A stretch of 64,000 bases of DNA. Origin: Xenorhabdus indica. GTDB taxonomy: Bacteria > Pseudomonadota > Gammaproteobacteria > Enterobacterales > Enterobacteriaceae. Below the pieces are notes generated by a model. That model saw nothing but the letters and a program-made list of their open reading frames with translations, made no database searches and was not told the origin of the DNA. The position numbers and the translations under genes are program-made. Each line of letters begins with the position of its first letter. Within the stretch, counting starts at the first letter, position 1. The stretch lies in the NCBI RefSeq assembly GCF_014467235.1, contig NZ_NKHP01000004.1, positions 140,351-204,350 of the forward strand, given 5' to 3'. Below, piece after piece: positions 50,188-59,999 of the stretch.

Positions 50188-50389
50188 GGTCACCTCACTT
50201 TCGTTTTTCCATTAACAAAACTCAGTTACCTTTTATTCCTTCAAACTCCATAATAAATATTTCATGTAAAAATAATACGACATTAATACCTTTTATTGAT
50301 TTATATCAAAGGTGAATTTATAGCTCAAAAGCTGATGCTAATTTTATTAATTTAATATACTGTTATAAAAAACTACTATTTGAGTTAAA

Positions 50390-50578
50390 TCACAAATAAA
50401 GTTTAAAATTAGTCATTATAGTCTTTAAATTCGATATGCAAAAAAATGTTCGCTGACAAAAGGGAACGGCTATAGCACCATAATATTGAAGGATGCCAGA
50501 TTTAAAATCCGAAGGGTAATGGGTCATCGCGGGATAAGATAAAAATATAAACAGAAAAATGAACATATTTCGTAACAT
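50390..50578 (-). CDS. Truncated pilin-like ORF, possible decayed paralogue
   Basis: A 62-codon ORF with GGAGG 10 nt before its ATG and a signal-like N-terminus (MLRNMFIFLFIFLSYPA). The following KSGILQYYGAIAVPFCQ aligns by eye with SGQIQFSGSIVDPGCQ of the neighbouring mini-pilin, then the frame loses similarity and ends. It may be a remnant of a fimbrial gene or a very small exported protein. Confidence 0.35.
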   Translation of the reverse strand: MLRNMFIFLFIFLSYPAMTHYPSDFKSGILQYYGAIAVPFCQRTFFCISNLKTIMTNFKLYL

Positions 50579-51176
50579 AAGCAGTTAACCTCCACAACAG
50601 GTATCATTACCTTTTTTCGGTTTTAACCCCATGCCAATTTCAAAACCAGACAATGGATTAACGCCGAGCTATCTATATAACGATATAACGGAAAATGAAA
50701 CAATTTCTTTATATGTTTTATTTATCATGACCACAATTCGACATAATATACTATCAAATTAGGATATGAAAAAATCAATCTTTAGTTATTTAATAGTAGT
50801 CAGTGCTCAATAATCGCACCAAATATATATTATCGGTACTGTATTAGTGATTTAGCTATTTTTTCGATAGCTCATAATTATTCATATGATAATAACATTG
50901 ATGATAACTAACTAATATGAATGCATTCATAAATTTCAAGATACAATCTGGCAAAACCCGAATATACATAGATAGTTATATGGACAAATAATAACCATAA
51001 AAATGGCGATAAAGATCAACAAAATTACAACTTGAAGGATGATAGATATAGATATTTCTGCTGATTACATACTCTACCATTGGGCGATTACCCTTTTCTG
51101 TAAATTTTGCTATAGTGCATCATCAACCAATTTGACTACCAAAATCCATTTTCGCGTTAAGTAAGATAGGTAACCC
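50579..51176. other. AT-rich intergenic region upstream of lpxT
   Basis: About 600 bp with very low GC between the second pilin-like ORF and lpxT. I find only the lpxT promoter at its end. A 43-codon ORF at 50630 lacks a ribosome-binding site. It may be the scar of a lost fimbrial cluster. Confidence 0.5.
51088..51116 (+). promoter_or_regulatory. Candidate promoter of lpxT
   Basis: TTACCC at 51088-51093 and TATAGT at 51111-51116 are separated by 17 bp, giving a leader of about 55 nt before lpxT. Confidence 0.5.
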
Positions 51177-51881
51177 ATGACCCGTAGCCATCCACTCGCT
51201 ATACTTATACTCAATCTGCTCGGTATCACCTTGTTTTTCTCATGGTATTTACCTGAGAACCACGGCTTTTGGTTTCACATTGATTCTGCAATTTTTCATT
51301 ACTTTAATGAAAAATTGCAGCCAAATTCAAAATTTGCGTTATTTGTCGCTATCGTAAATGTAAGGGCATTTGATGTTATATCACTCTTATGTATGGGGCT
51401 GCTTTACTACAGCGCATTTCGCAAACAAGATTATGCAGGAAAACGCCGTCTTTTTATGCTTGGTCTGGTCATGTTAATAACAGCAGTGATTATAAATCAG
51501 ATCGGCCATCAGATCCCCGTCAGCCGTCCAAGCCCAACGTTAACATTTGAAAACGTCAACCGCGTAAATGAAATGACAAGTCTGCATACCAAAGATGCTT
51601 CCGGCGATAGTTTTCCGGGGGATCATGGTTTGATGCTACTCATTTTTAGTTGCTTTATTCTTCGCTATATTTCTCGCGGAACGTTCTTCATTGCTTTACT
51701 GATTATGATCACTTTTGCCCTTCCCCGTATTATGGCAGGTGCTCATTGGTTTACAGACATTGTTGTCGGTTCATTATCACTCACATTAATTGGAATGAGC
51801 TGGGTGTTATTGACCCCACTCAGTGACATTATGGCTGCATGGCTAGATAAAAAATTACCTCATATCGGCCGTACTCGTTAA
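51177..51881 (+). CDS. lpxT: Kdo2-lipid A phosphotransferase LpxT
   Basis: Inner-membrane PAP2-family enzyme that transfers phosphate from undecaprenyl diphosphate to lipid A, forming the 1-diphosphate form. The 234-residue protein (E. coli 237) has about six membrane segments and the phosphatase motifs VSRPSP, SFPGDHG and AGAHWFTDIVVG. It sits before mepS, as in E. coli. In E. coli its activity is blocked by PmrR under PmrA control; nothing like pmrR was looked for with success here. Confidence 0.92.
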   Translation: MTRSHPLAILILNLLGITLFFSWYLPENHGFWFHIDSAIFHYFNEKLQPNSKFALFVAIVNVRAFDVISLLCMGLLYYSAFRKQDYAGKRRLFMLGLVMLITAVIINQIGHQIPVSRPSPTLTFENVNRVNEMTSLHTKDASGDSFPGDHGLMLLIFSCFILRYISRGTFFIALLIMITFALPRIMAGAHWFTDIVVGSLSLTLIGMSWVLLTPLSDIMAAWLDKKLPHIGRTR

Positions 51882-52223
51882 AACAATATTAATAGGGGAG
51901 ATATGATCTATCTCCCCATTACCACACAACTTTTATCGAACGAGAATAAAATCGCCAAGATCATTCTAACCTCTTAGTTTATAATCTAATTTTTTGTAAA
52001 TAACTCTTTTTATCTCTCGCTTTTTTCTCATAATTTCTGTACTCTTCCGCGAGTCCTTTTATTAAAATAATCGCTTTGTAAAGATATTAATAAAATGTGT
52101 AGCTTCACACACTTTAGGGACAGAAAGTTTGTCAATTCGCCATATTCTACTAGGCTTTAAGGCGTTTAATATTTTAACGATGGCGATAAGTCACATTAAG
52201 GACTGCAAGGGAAAATTAATACA
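51882..52223. other. Intergenic region between lpxT and mepS
   Basis: 342 bp holding an inverted repeat after lpxT (listed) and the mepS promoter region. A TTGTCA near 52131 lacks a clear -10 partner. No gene is seen. Confidence 0.5.
51895..51917 (+). terminator. Hairpin after lpxT
   Basis: GGGGAGATA and TATCTCCCC pair perfectly over 9 bp with a 5-nt loop, 13 bp after the lpxT stop. No T tract follows directly. Confidence 0.55.
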
Positions 52224-52811
52224 ATGGTCAAATCTCAACCAATAGTGAGATATATATTGCGGTTAATCCCCGCAATTATCGCGGCAGTGGCACTGACCGC
52301 ATGTAGTTCTCCAGATTCCCAAATACGTAGCAAAAAAACTGAAACTCATGCAGTAAATGGTCAAAAGCATTTTCTACTGCAAACATCTCAGGATGAATTT
52401 GAAACTTTAGTTAAAAATCTGGACATTAAATCCAAGCTCCTTAACCAATATGCGGATTGGAAAGGCGTTGCCTATCGGCTTGGAGGAAGTACAAAACGTG
52501 GCATTGATTGTTCAGCTTTTGTCCAACGCACTTTCCATGATCAGTTTGGTATGGAATTACCACGCTCTACCTCAGAGCAACAGAAGATAGGCCAAACAGT
52601 CAGCCGTGCCAAATTAAAAGCGGGTGATTTGGTTCTCTTCAAAACAGGTGCTTACAGGCGCCACGTTGGCATTTATATCGGCAATAACCAATTTGTACAT
52701 GCATCAACCAGCAGTGGAGTCATTGTTTCCAGATTAAATGACACCTACTGGAACAAGCGTTATTACGGTGCCAGACGTATTTTATCAGACAACATTAACG
52801 CCTCAATATAA
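52224..52811 (+). CDS. mepS: Murein DD-endopeptidase MepS (Spr), outer-membrane lipoprotein
   Basis: Cleaves D-Ala-mDAP cross-links to allow insertion of new peptidoglycan; in E. coli its level is controlled by NlpI-Prc proteolysis. The 195-residue protein has a lipoprotein signal with lipobox LTAC (Cys27) and an NlpC/P60 domain with Cys96 (GIDCSAFVQ), His147 (RHVGIYIG) and His159. E. coli has pdeN and yejABEF next; they are absent here. Confidence 0.96.
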   Translation: MVKSQPIVRYILRLIPAIIAAVALTACSSPDSQIRSKKTETHAVNGQKHFLLQTSQDEFETLVKNLDIKSKLLNQYADWKGVAYRLGGSTKRGIDCSAFVQRTFHDQFGMELPRSTSEQQKIGQTVSRAKLKAGDLVLFKTGAYRRHVGIYIGNNQFVHASTSSGVIVSRLNDTYWNKRYYGARRILSDNINASI

Positions 52812-52856
52812 TCCTGAACCTGATTTTTCTTTTCCTGTTTTTCCCTTGCAGGATAT

Positions 52857-52887
52857 AAAAAACGCTTCCATTAGGAAGCATTTTTTA
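52857..52887 (+). terminator. Terminator of mepS (also faces yejG)
   Basis: GCTTCC (52864-52869) and GGAAGC (52874-52879) form the stem core, flanked by A-rich and T-rich arms, with six T residues after. It can act for the convergent yejG as well. Confidence 0.8.
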
Positions 52888-52902
52888 TCCGGTTATTATT
52901 TA

Positions 52903-53247
52903 TTAAAGTGGGTAAAATGCGGTAATATTTTCCGCAATTGCAGCACCTAATGTCTTAAGCCGACATATCACAGCACTTTCATCCTCTCGAGCAAAAAACA
53001 AACATGGTTCACCTTCCCACTCAATTACCGCACTTACTATCTGCATATCAGAAATAGACTGATTGATATCAAGCAAAATACTCCATGCATGTTCGCCTTC
53101 ATGGCTTAACAATTTCAGCCCCATCAGGCTATTCCCTATATCTGCCTCTTCCTCTGGCAAGATTTCAACTCTTGTACCAACAAAGCCAGATGACCACCGA
53201 TAACTTTGCGGCAGTCTGTGTACTACCGAAAGTTGGATATTATTCAC
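52903..53247 (-). CDS. yejG: YejG family protein of unknown function
   Basis: A 114-residue protein, the same length as E. coli YejG. It shares the start LQLSIVHRLPQ-type (here IQLSVVHRLPQSYRWSSGF), the middle SLMGLKLLS and the EGEPCLF motif. No function is assigned; mutants of yejG have been linked to aminoglycoside response in E. coli, as I recall. Its place before bcr is as in E. coli. Confidence 0.9.
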   Translation of the reverse strand: MNNIQLSVVHRLPQSYRWSSGFVGTRVEILPEEEADIGNSLMGLKLLSHEGEHAWSILLDINQSISDMQIVSAVIEWEGEPCLFFAREDESAVICRLKTLGAAIAENITAFYPL

Positions 53248-53919
53248 GTATTATTCCTATCAGAAACAACATTAATACATCTAACCACGAGCTGTAGGCT
53301 ATCGACTCGTCAAAACCGAATAACCACCCAACAAAAAAGTAAATAAAAAGTTAAAATAAAAATTACAATATCACACTCTTTTCATCTTCAATTTGAAAAA
53401 AAATGAGATCAAACTCGCACTTTGTATATATTTATACTGTTTTGGTAAAAAATTCAACTTATTTTTATGCAAAACAGCAACTTTATGTTCAAATTTTATT
53501 TACAAATTTATGTTTTCATGAATTGTGCTACACAATAGCGTTCTCACAATATCCTTGTTTTACAAAATGTTAATTATCAACACAGTATTCACCCTCTGGG
53601 TTCATATATTTAACATTTTAAAGTTAACAAAAAACCAACACAGAGGATTCAACTGATATCATCAAATTAACAATCATCGATATTTTCCTGCTAATCGTTC
53701 GATATTTCCTGTTTATCCAATAAACAAACTGTTCTTAATTTATAGGAAGATTCTTCTGGGTTTTTACGGATGGAAATTATGTTTTCTGAGGAAAATGTTT
53801 CCTAAGAAAAGAAAGCTGAGGCATTGGTACACTTAATATCGCTATAAGCTCCAGCAACGATATAGACATGAAAAAGAGTAAGAAGCCACTTGAAAGTACA
53901 GATGACTTCTTTGATTATT
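53248..53919. other. AT-rich intergenic region between yejG and bcr
   Basis: 672 bp without a convincing gene. It contains the yejG promoter region and the bcr terminator. A near-direct repeat CGATATTTTCCTG / CGATATTTCCTG is at 53678-53690 and 53700-53711. I see no promoter-terminator pair that would define a small RNA. Confidence 0.5.
53871..53911 (-). terminator. Terminator of bcr
   Basis: On the minus strand AAGAAGTCA and TGGCTTCTT pair over 9 bp with one wobble and a 14-nt loop, followed by ACTCTTTTTC. It begins 9 bp past the bcr stop. Confidence 0.65.
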
Positions 53920-55107
53920 TTATGTCTTAGCCTTACGTGCATAAACAATCAATATCATCGCTAATATGACACACAAGGCCATCGAACCAACCATTGGCCA
54001 GGCACTTTTTTCAGGAGCAGAAGATAAAATTGCCCCAACCAAGGCAGCAATACTGAAACGTATGGTTCCAGATAATGAAGCTACTGTTCCTGCCATATGA
54101 GGGTAATCATCCAACACAACGGCCATCGCATTGGAAGTAATCAAAGAAATGCTGCTGATATAAATAGCAACACCCAACACCAAAGAAATAAAACCCAAAT
54201 CAAACATAGTGCTGAATAACAGCCATAATCCCATGACAAATTGAACAAATATGCCAAAATGCAGCATATTCAATGCGCCATATTTGCGAACAAACTGACT
54301 ATTGATGGTTGTCATAATGAACATAAAGATAATGTTTAATCCGAAGTAATAACCGAAATGCTGTGCAGGAACACCATTCAATTTGATATAAACAAATGCC
54401 CCGGCATTAAGAAAAGAAAACATTCCAGCAAAAGAAAAACCACTTGCCAAAATATAACACAACACTTGGCGCTGCCTGAACAGCATAACAAATTGCCCTA
54501 AAGTGACCTTTGGATTGAAGCGCAGCCTTTTCTCTTTAGGTAGTGTTTCCCTGATAAGAACAGCAAATAAAAATGCAGCGATTACCGCAGCAATTGTGAT
54601 AGACCAAAAGATAGCATGCCAGTTGAACCATACCATCACCATCCCACCTAACATGGGAGCTAATAGCGGAGCTATGATCATTACCAGTGTCACAAACGAC
54701 ATACTGCGTGAAAAATCATCTTTCGTGAACATATCACGCATCAAAGCATTAATCACAACACTGGCCGATGCAGCAGCAAAACCATGCAAAAACCGCATGG
54801 AAATAAAGGTACCTATATTTTGTGCCAAAGCACATGCAGCAGATGATATTGCAAAAACAATCACGCCACCTAGAATAACGGGTTTACGTCCCAAGCTATC
54901 AGACATTGGCCCATAAACTATTTGACCAATGGCAAACCCTAGCATGTAACTGTTCAATGTCATTTGAACTTTGCCATCACTGACACCAAAATCAATGGCT
55001 ATTGTTGGCATACTTGGTAAATACATATCAATTGCCAATGGCATTAACATAGAGAGCAGCCCAAGAATAAGGACTAATCCCAAATAGGATAATCGTTGTT
55101 GTTGCAC
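53920..55107 (-). CDS. bcr: Bcr/CflA family multidrug efflux MFS transporter
   Basis: A 395-residue 12-segment major facilitator that exports bicyclomycin, sulfonamides and cysteine in E. coli. DMYLPSMP at the first helix end, GPMSDSLGRKPVILGG (motif A) and RFLHGFAAASASVVINALMRDMF are typical of Bcr. I chose the GTG at 55107 because it gives the same N-terminal length as E. coli Bcr and has GGGA 8 nt upstream; the frame also opens with a TTG at 55125, which lies in a heptamer repeat. It is 57 bp after rsuA. Confidence 0.92.
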   Translation of the reverse strand: MQQQRLSYLGLVLILGLLSMLMPLAIDMYLPSMPTIAIDFGVSDGKVQMTLNSYMLGFAIGQIVYGPMSDSLGRKPVILGGVIVFAISSAACALAQNIGTFISMRFLHGFAAASASVVINALMRDMFTKDDFSRSMSFVTLVMIIAPLLAPMLGGMVMVWFNWHAIFWSITIAAVIAAFLFAVLIRETLPKEKRLRFNPKVTLGQFVMLFRQRQVLCYILASGFSFAGMFSFLNAGAFVYIKLNGVPAQHFGYYFGLNIIFMFIMTTINSQFVRKYGALNMLHFGIFVQFVMGLWLLFSTMFDLGFISLVLGVAIYISSISLITSNAMAVVLDDYPHMAGTVASLSGTIRFSIAALVGAILSSAPEKSAWPMVGSMALCVILAMILIVYARKAKT

Positions 55108-55123
55108 GCTTTTTTCCCAAAAC

Positions 55124-55151
55124 AACTATGAACTATGAACTATGAACTATG
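55124..55151. repeat. Heptanucleotide tandem repeat (AACTATG)x4 before bcr
   Basis: Four perfect copies of AACTATG in a row, between rsuA and bcr. The first copy includes the possible TTG start of bcr and the array ends 13 bp from the rsuA stop. A slip by one unit would move the bcr upstream region by 7 bp. Confidence 0.9.
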
Positions 55152-55164
55152 AATAGATAAAAAA

Positions 55165-55872
55165 TTAAGCTACTGGCATTTGTATGCTCTTAATTTCGTT
55201 TTCCGTCAACGCTCGATATTCCCCTGGCGCTAATTTGGGGTCCAAATAAATTTCGCCAATACGTTCACGATGAAGCCCAATAACATGATTCCCCACAGCA
55301 GCAAACATCCGTTTTACCTGGTGATACCGTCCTTCACTGATGGTCAGACGAACGAACTGAGATTCGATGATCTCTAATTTTGCCGGTTTTGTCAGTGTCT
55401 TTTCTCCATTCAGTTGAACACCTGCAAGAAATTTTTCCTCAGTATCCTCTGATATTGGGTGTTCCAGTGTTACAAGGTAAGTTTTTTCACAATGATGTTT
55501 GGGTGAAGTAATACGATGTGACCACTGACCATCATCCGTCAATAACACCAAGCCCGTAGTATCAATATCTAATCGCCCTGCCGAATGCAGTTTATGGGCA
55601 ACAGGCTCATCAATAAAATACAAAATAGTTGGATTTGATGGATCATCAGTCGAACACACATACCCTTGTGGCTTATTCAACATAAAATAACGTGGACCGT
55701 CCAATTGCTCCAATATTGTTCCTTCGTAGGCAACTACCTGCTCAGGTTTCAACTTATATGCCCCTGTTTTGATGATTTCGTCATCAACAGTAACTCGCTC
55801 AGCACGTAATTCACGCCCAACGTCATTACGGCTAATACCCAATTGTTGTGATAAAAATTTATCCAATCGCAT
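55165..55872 (-). CDS. rsuA: 16S rRNA pseudouridine(516) synthase RsuA
   Basis: Modifies U516 of 16S rRNA. The 235-residue protein has an N-terminal S4 domain (1-60) and the RsuA-type catalytic domain with Asp102 in [28 protein letters not shown] is the conserved C-terminal motif. Upstream of bcr and divergent from radD, as in E. coli. Confidence 0.96.
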   Translation of the reverse strand: MRLDKFLSQQLGISRNDVGRELRAERVTVDDEIIKTGAYKLKPEQVVAYEGTILEQLDGPRYFMLNKPQGYVCSTDDPSNPTILYFIDEPVAHKLHSAGRLDIDTTGLVLLTDDGQWSHRITSPKHHCEKTYLVTLEHPISEDTEEKFLAGVQLNGEKTLTKPAKLEIIESQFVRLTISEGRYHQVKRMFAAVGNHVIGLHRERIGEIYLDPKLAPGEYRALTENEIKSIQMPVA

Positions 55873-56138
55873 GAATAGTTATACCTAACAAAAAATAATC
55901 TGACAGAAAATAAATATGAAAATACCTTTGATATTACAGGCAATTTCAAAGCTAATTTGAATACAAAATTAAGCAGATAATTTGCAGAATAATAGTAGAT
56001 CAAATAACTATAATAACCATAAACTATCTGTTATAGCACACTGATCCTGATAATATTTTATCGTCGGCAGGTTGAAGGAAAAATGTTATCCTCCCTACCA
56101 ATAACCTTTTACTCGATCTTCGTGACAGTAACATAACA

Positions 56139-57896
56139 ATGGCTTTTACTTTACGCCCTTATCAACAAGAAGCGGTAGATGCGACCATTCGTCATTTCCG
56201 CAAATATAAAAAACCAGCAGTTATTGTTTTACCTACTGGTGCAGGCAAAAGCCTTGTCATTGCTGAACTGGCTAAACTAGCTCACGGCCGGGTTTTAGTA
56301 CTGGCACATGTTAAAGAACTGGTTGCACAAAACCATAGTAAATATTGTTCTTATAACCTGAAAGCAGATATCTTTTCTGCCGGGCTGCATCAAAAGAAGA
56401 GTGAAGGAAAAGTTGTCTTTGGCAGCATTCAATCTGTAACCCGCAATTTAGACCGTTTTGACCACAACTTCTCACTGCTAATCATCGATGAATGCCACCG
56501 CATTGGTGATAATGAAAACAGTCAATATCAGCAAATTATCCAGCAACTCCAGAAAAATAATCCCCAGATCAGGATACTGGGTTTAACCGCGACGCCTTAC
56601 CGTTTAGGTGTTGGCTGGATTTACCAGTATCACTATCATGGCATGATACGTGGTGACGAAAATTGCTTTTTTCATGACTGTATTTATGAACTTCCATTAC
56701 GTTATATGATTAAACACCACTTTCTGGTTCCTCCAGAAAGGTTAGATATGCCCATAATGCAATATGATTTCAGTCAAGTACGTACCAATCAACAAGGCAT
56801 TTTCAATGAAGCTGATTTGAGTCGAGAAATTAGACGGCAGAAACGTATTACGCCACATATTATCAGACAGGTCATTGAATATGCAGCAGATCGGAAAGGT
56901 GTAATGATTTTTGCTGCCACAGTTGAACATGCAAAAGAAATTTTCCTGTTACTTCCCACAGGACAGGCAGCATTAGTTAGCGCTGATACACCGAGTACTG
57001 AACGGGATCTTCTGATCAGCGCCTTCAAAAAACAGCAACTACGCTATATGGTTAATGTTGCTGTTCTGACAACAGGGTTTGATGCACCTCACGTCGATCT
57101 CATTGCGATATTGCGTCCAACAGAGTCCGTAAGCCTCTATCAGCAGATTGTTGGCCGTGGATTACGCCTGTTTCCTGATAAGAAAGAGTGCCTAATTTTA
57201 GACTATGCGGGCAACCCTCACGACCTTTATACTCCTGAAGTCGGCAGCCACAAACCCAGTTCACAAAATCAGCCTGTACAAGTATTCTGCCCAATCTGTC
57301 AGTTTGCCAATACCTTCTGGGGAAAATGCACCGCAGAGGGTGACATCATTGAACACTTTGGACGCCGTTGCCAAGGATGGGAAGAAGACGAAACAGGAAA
57401 AAGACACCAATGTGATTTTCGCTTTCGCTTCAAATCATGCCCGCATTGCGGAGCAGAAAACGATATCGCAGCCCGACATTGCCATCGTTGTCAAAAAGTG
57501 CTGGTCGACCCTGATGATATGCTGAAAGCAGCCCTTAAACTCAAAGATGCTCTTGTACTACGTTGTGGTGGAATGCAATTAACTCCGGGTAATGATAATA
57601 AAGGCGAATGGCTCAAAATCACTTATTATGATGAAGATAGCGCAAACGTATCTGAATTATTCCGTTTGACAACGCCTGGCCAAAAAAAAGTATTTGAACT
57701 GCAATTTATGCGCCATCACCAGCGAGCACCGGGAATTCCTTTACATTGGAAAACAGCTGGAGATATTGCCCATCAACTTCCTTTACTACGACATCCTGAT
57801 TTTGTTGTTGCACGGAAAAAAGGGCAATTCTGGCGGATCCGGGAAAAAATTTTTGATTATCAAGGCCGCTTCCGACGGGCTAATGACCTGTATTAA
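56139..57896 (+). CDS. radD: DEAD/DEAH-box ATPase RadD (YejH)
   Basis: Superfamily 2 helicase-like ATPase that assists RecA-mediated strand exchange and tolerance of radiation damage. The 585-residue protein (E. coli 586) has Walker A PTGAGKS (32-38), DECH box (117-120), TATPYR motif III and QIVGRGLR motif VI. The C-terminal part has two sets of cysteines (CPICQ... and CPHCGAEN...CHRCQ) expected to bind zinc. Confidence 0.96.
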   Translation: MAFTLRPYQQEAVDATIRHFRKYKKPAVIVLPTGAGKSLVIAELAKLAHGRVLVLAHVKELVAQNHSKYCSYNLKADIFSAGLHQKKSEGKVVFGSIQSVTRNLDRFDHNFSLLIIDECHRIGDNENSQYQQIIQQLQKNNPQIRILGLTATPYRLGVGWIYQYHYHGMIRGDENCFFHDCIYELPLRYMIKHHFLVPPERLDMPIMQYDFSQVRTNQQGIFNEADLSREIRRQKRITPHIIRQVIEYAADRKGVMIFAATVEHAKEIFLLLPTGQAALVSADTPSTERDLLISAFKKQQLRYMVNVAVLTTGFDAPHVDLIAILRPTESVSLYQQIVGRGLRLFPDKKECLILDYAGNPHDLYTPEVGSHKPSSQNQPVQVFCPICQFANTFWGKCTAEGDIIEHFGRRCQGWEEDETGKRHQCDFRFRFKSCPHCGAENDIAARHCHRCQKVLVDPDDMLKAALKLKDALVLRCGGMQLTPGNDNKGEWLKITYYDEDSANVSELFRLTTPGQKKVFELQFMRHHQRAPGIPLHWKTAGDIAHQLPLLRHPDFVVARKKGQFWRIREKIFDYQGRFRRANDLY

Positions 57897-57930
57897 GCGG
57901 TGTAATTACTCACAACAAAATACTTTCTAT

Positions 57931-57959
57931 TTGCCGTTACATAGGTTTTTCGTTAAAAT
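57931..57959 (+). promoter_or_regulatory. Sigma-70 promoter of rplY
   Basis: TTGCCG at 57931-57936 and TAAAAT at 57954-57959 are separated by exactly 17 bp, giving a leader of about 95 nt. It overlaps the end of the radD-rplY gap. Confidence 0.75.
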
Positions 57960-57965
57960 GCCGCC

Positions 57966-58060
57966 CGCTTAGCGTAACCCATAATGTTAAGCCAAGTATC
58001 GAACCTGCTGCTGGGTCGCCTGTAGCAGGATTTATTTTCTTCTTTTATAGAGAAAAAATA
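57966..58060 (+). promoter_or_regulatory. rplY 5' leader, probable L25 autoregulatory element
   Basis: The leader contains CCTGCT and AGCAGG as a 6-bp stem around a 14-nt loop, then a pyrimidine-rich stretch and the start region. L25 is reported to control its own mRNA translation through its 5' leader in E. coli and relatives. The fold here was not computed. Confidence 0.5.
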
Positions 58061-58342
58061 ATGTTAACTATTAATGCAGAAGTACGTAAAGAGCAGGGTA
58101 AGGGTGCGAGCCGCCGCCTGCGTAGAGCTAACAAGTTTCCAGCAATCATTTATGGTGGTAACCAAGAGCCAGTTTCTATCGAACTGGATCACGATGCAGT
58201 TATCAACCACGAAAGCAAGCCAGAATTCTACGAGGTTCTGACTCTGGTTGTTGATGGTAAAGAAACTAAAGTTAAAGTGCAGGCAGTACAGCGTCATCCG
58301 TTTAAGCCTAAACTGACGCACATTGATTTCCTGCGTGCTTAA
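58061..58342 (+). CDS. rplY: 50S ribosomal protein L25
   Basis: Binds 5S rRNA in the large subunit. The 93-residue single-domain L25 (E. coli 94) begins [33 protein letters not shown]. Strong promoter upstream and terminator downstream make it a single-gene unit. Confidence 0.98.
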   Translation: MLTINAEVRKEQGKGASRRLRRANKFPAIIYGGNQEPVSIELDHDAVINHESKPEFYEVLTLVVDGKETKVKVQAVQRHPFKPKLTHIDFLRA

Positions 58343-58377
58343 TTAGCCACAATCGAGCTTTTATCGGGACGCCGAGT

Positions 58378-58405
58378 AAATAACGCCGCATTTGCGGCGT
58401 TATTT
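58378..58405. terminator. Terminator between rplY and yejK
   Basis: AAATAACGCCGC and GCGGCGTTATTT form a perfect 12-bp stem with a 4-nt loop. It is AT-flanked on both sides and should terminate both convergent genes. Confidence 0.9.
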
Positions 58406-58454
58406 ATCTTTATCATTTCGTTTATGAAGGTTTCAAACTCAGAGTCGGAATAGA

Positions 58455-59462
58455 TTAGTGATTACCACTGCCACGGCGTTGGAGCTGATCACGCAGATTT
58501 GGAGGTGTACCCTTAATCGTTAATGTATCCGTTACCGGATCCCAAAAAATCCTTTCTCCGAGTAACATAGCATCAAAATTAATTGTCAATCCACCACCGC
58601 TGCCAGCAAACTTAGTCAACTGACGCAATGTACTGCGATCTGCCGGGAAACTTTCTTCCAACTCGTATCCCTTATCCTGTGAAAATTGCTGGAAGTTATG
58701 CTCACCTAATGGTGGTAATTCTTGAGACAGTTCCTGCAATTTAATCTCTTCGCCCGCCTGTAGTTGCTCATTACAATAACTATAAACCTGTTGGCGATAA
58801 GCTTGCCGCTCATTTTTATCTAGCTGAGCAGATTCGCAATAATCATCTACTGCCTGCAATAACCCTTTATTCTGTACCTTAGTATTCATTCCTTCACTGG
58901 CAGCCAGAAAATCCATGAAAAAGTCAGAAACCTTACGCCCTACCCGCCCTTTCAGGAAAGTTAAATAGCGACAGGAGCCAGGGTTAGTTTCCCACTCAGT
59001 TAAATCAATTCTGGCAACAATATCAGCATGAGGAATATCAAGATACTGCGTTGTATTTACATCTAATTCTTCATTGACAGAAGTACTACTACAACTGTTA
59101 AGAACCGCAATTAACAAATACTCCACAGCCAAATATCGGTACTGACAAAACAACACAGTACCACCTTCTGCAAACGGGTATTTTGCCAGTTCATCTTTCA
59201 GACGAACGGTTGCAGCTCGGCTAAAACCTAAAAAATCTTCATTCCCCTTACGTTGATGACGGAGTGACTCTGCAAGTTCACTGTCATCATTGAACACACC
59301 ATAAGCTTTGCTTTTAGCGCTATACACACGATGCAATTCTGCCATCATCTCTTCCACTACCGCATTGGTATCCAGCAGAGAATCCCGCAAAATCACTTCC
59401 AGTGTTTGTTCATCACGTTTAATCAACTGATGTAACGCGATCTGGGTAATTTCCAGACTCAT
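58455..59462 (-). CDS. yejK: Nucleoid-associated protein YejK (NdpA)
   Basis: A 335-residue protein (same length as E. coli YejK) that associates with the nucleoid and is reported to interact with topoisomerases. [22 protein letters not shown] is a conserved block. Convergent with rplY and divergent from yejL, as in E. coli. Confidence 0.95.
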   Translation of the reverse strand: MSLEITQIALHQLIKRDEQTLEVILRDSLLDTNAVVEEMMAELHRVYSAKSKAYGVFNDDSELAESLRHQRKGNEDFLGFSRAATVRLKDELAKYPFAEGGTVLFCQYRYLAVEYLLIAVLNSCSSTSVNEELDVNTTQYLDIPHADIVARIDLTEWETNPGSCRYLTFLKGRVGRKVSDFFMDFLAASEGMNTKVQNKGLLQAVDDYCESAQLDKNERQAYRQQVYSYCNEQLQAGEEIKLQELSQELPPLGEHNFQQFSQDKGYELEESFPADRSTLRQLTKFAGSGGGLTINFDAMLLGERIFWDPVTDTLTIKGTPPNLRDQLQRRGSGNH

Positions 59463-59740
59463 TATTTATACTCCTTTTACAGCTTTGACCTTCTGGCCTT
59501 TGCAGTTAGCGGCGTATTCAAACACTGTTACCTCTCTGCTGCAACCAAAAATCCCAATGATGGAAAAGCGTTCACAATTTAATTATTAACGTTACTCATT
59601 TCAAAGACTAAAATGATGCAACAGCTACAAAGCATGACAATAATTTGCACAATAAAGAAATTAAATTGTCATAAAAAAGCAGAAAATACCCCCTCTATAC
59701 GGTAATATATGAGGCTTTGTATATTCAGGATATTTGAGTC

Positions 59741-59968
59741 ATGCCACAATCTTCTCGCTACAGCGATGAAAAAGTTGAACATTTACTAGCTGAACTAGTA
59801 AATGTTTTCGAGAAAAACCATATTCCTACCGATCTTTCATTAATGGTTTTAGGCAATATGGTCACAAATTTAATCAACACGAGTATTGCTCCTGCTCAAC
59901 GCAGACATATCGCAAACTCGTTTGCACACGCGTTACAATCTTCAATCAGTGAAGATAAAGCGCATTAA
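59741..59968 (+). CDS. yejL: YejL family protein (DUF1414)
   Basis: A 75-residue protein, as in E. coli, with the near-invariant [18 protein letters not shown] and SIAPAQR segments. Function unknown. It lies 31 bp before yejM and is likely co-transcribed with it. Confidence 0.95.
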   Translation: MPQSSRYSDEKVEHLLAELVNVFEKNHIPTDLSLMVLGNMVTNLINTSIAPAQRRHIANSFAHALQSSISEDKAH

Positions 59969-59999
59969 TTTTTCCATTAAGACATTAACGTAAGAAAAT

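Noticed and set aside
50630..50761. 43-codon ORF in the AT-rich gap before lpxT
   Set aside because: No ribosome-binding site and no recognisable family; likely chance.
53248..53919. Small RNA gene in the yejG-bcr gap
   Set aside because: No promoter followed by a T-tailed hairpin in the same direction, apart from the bcr terminator.
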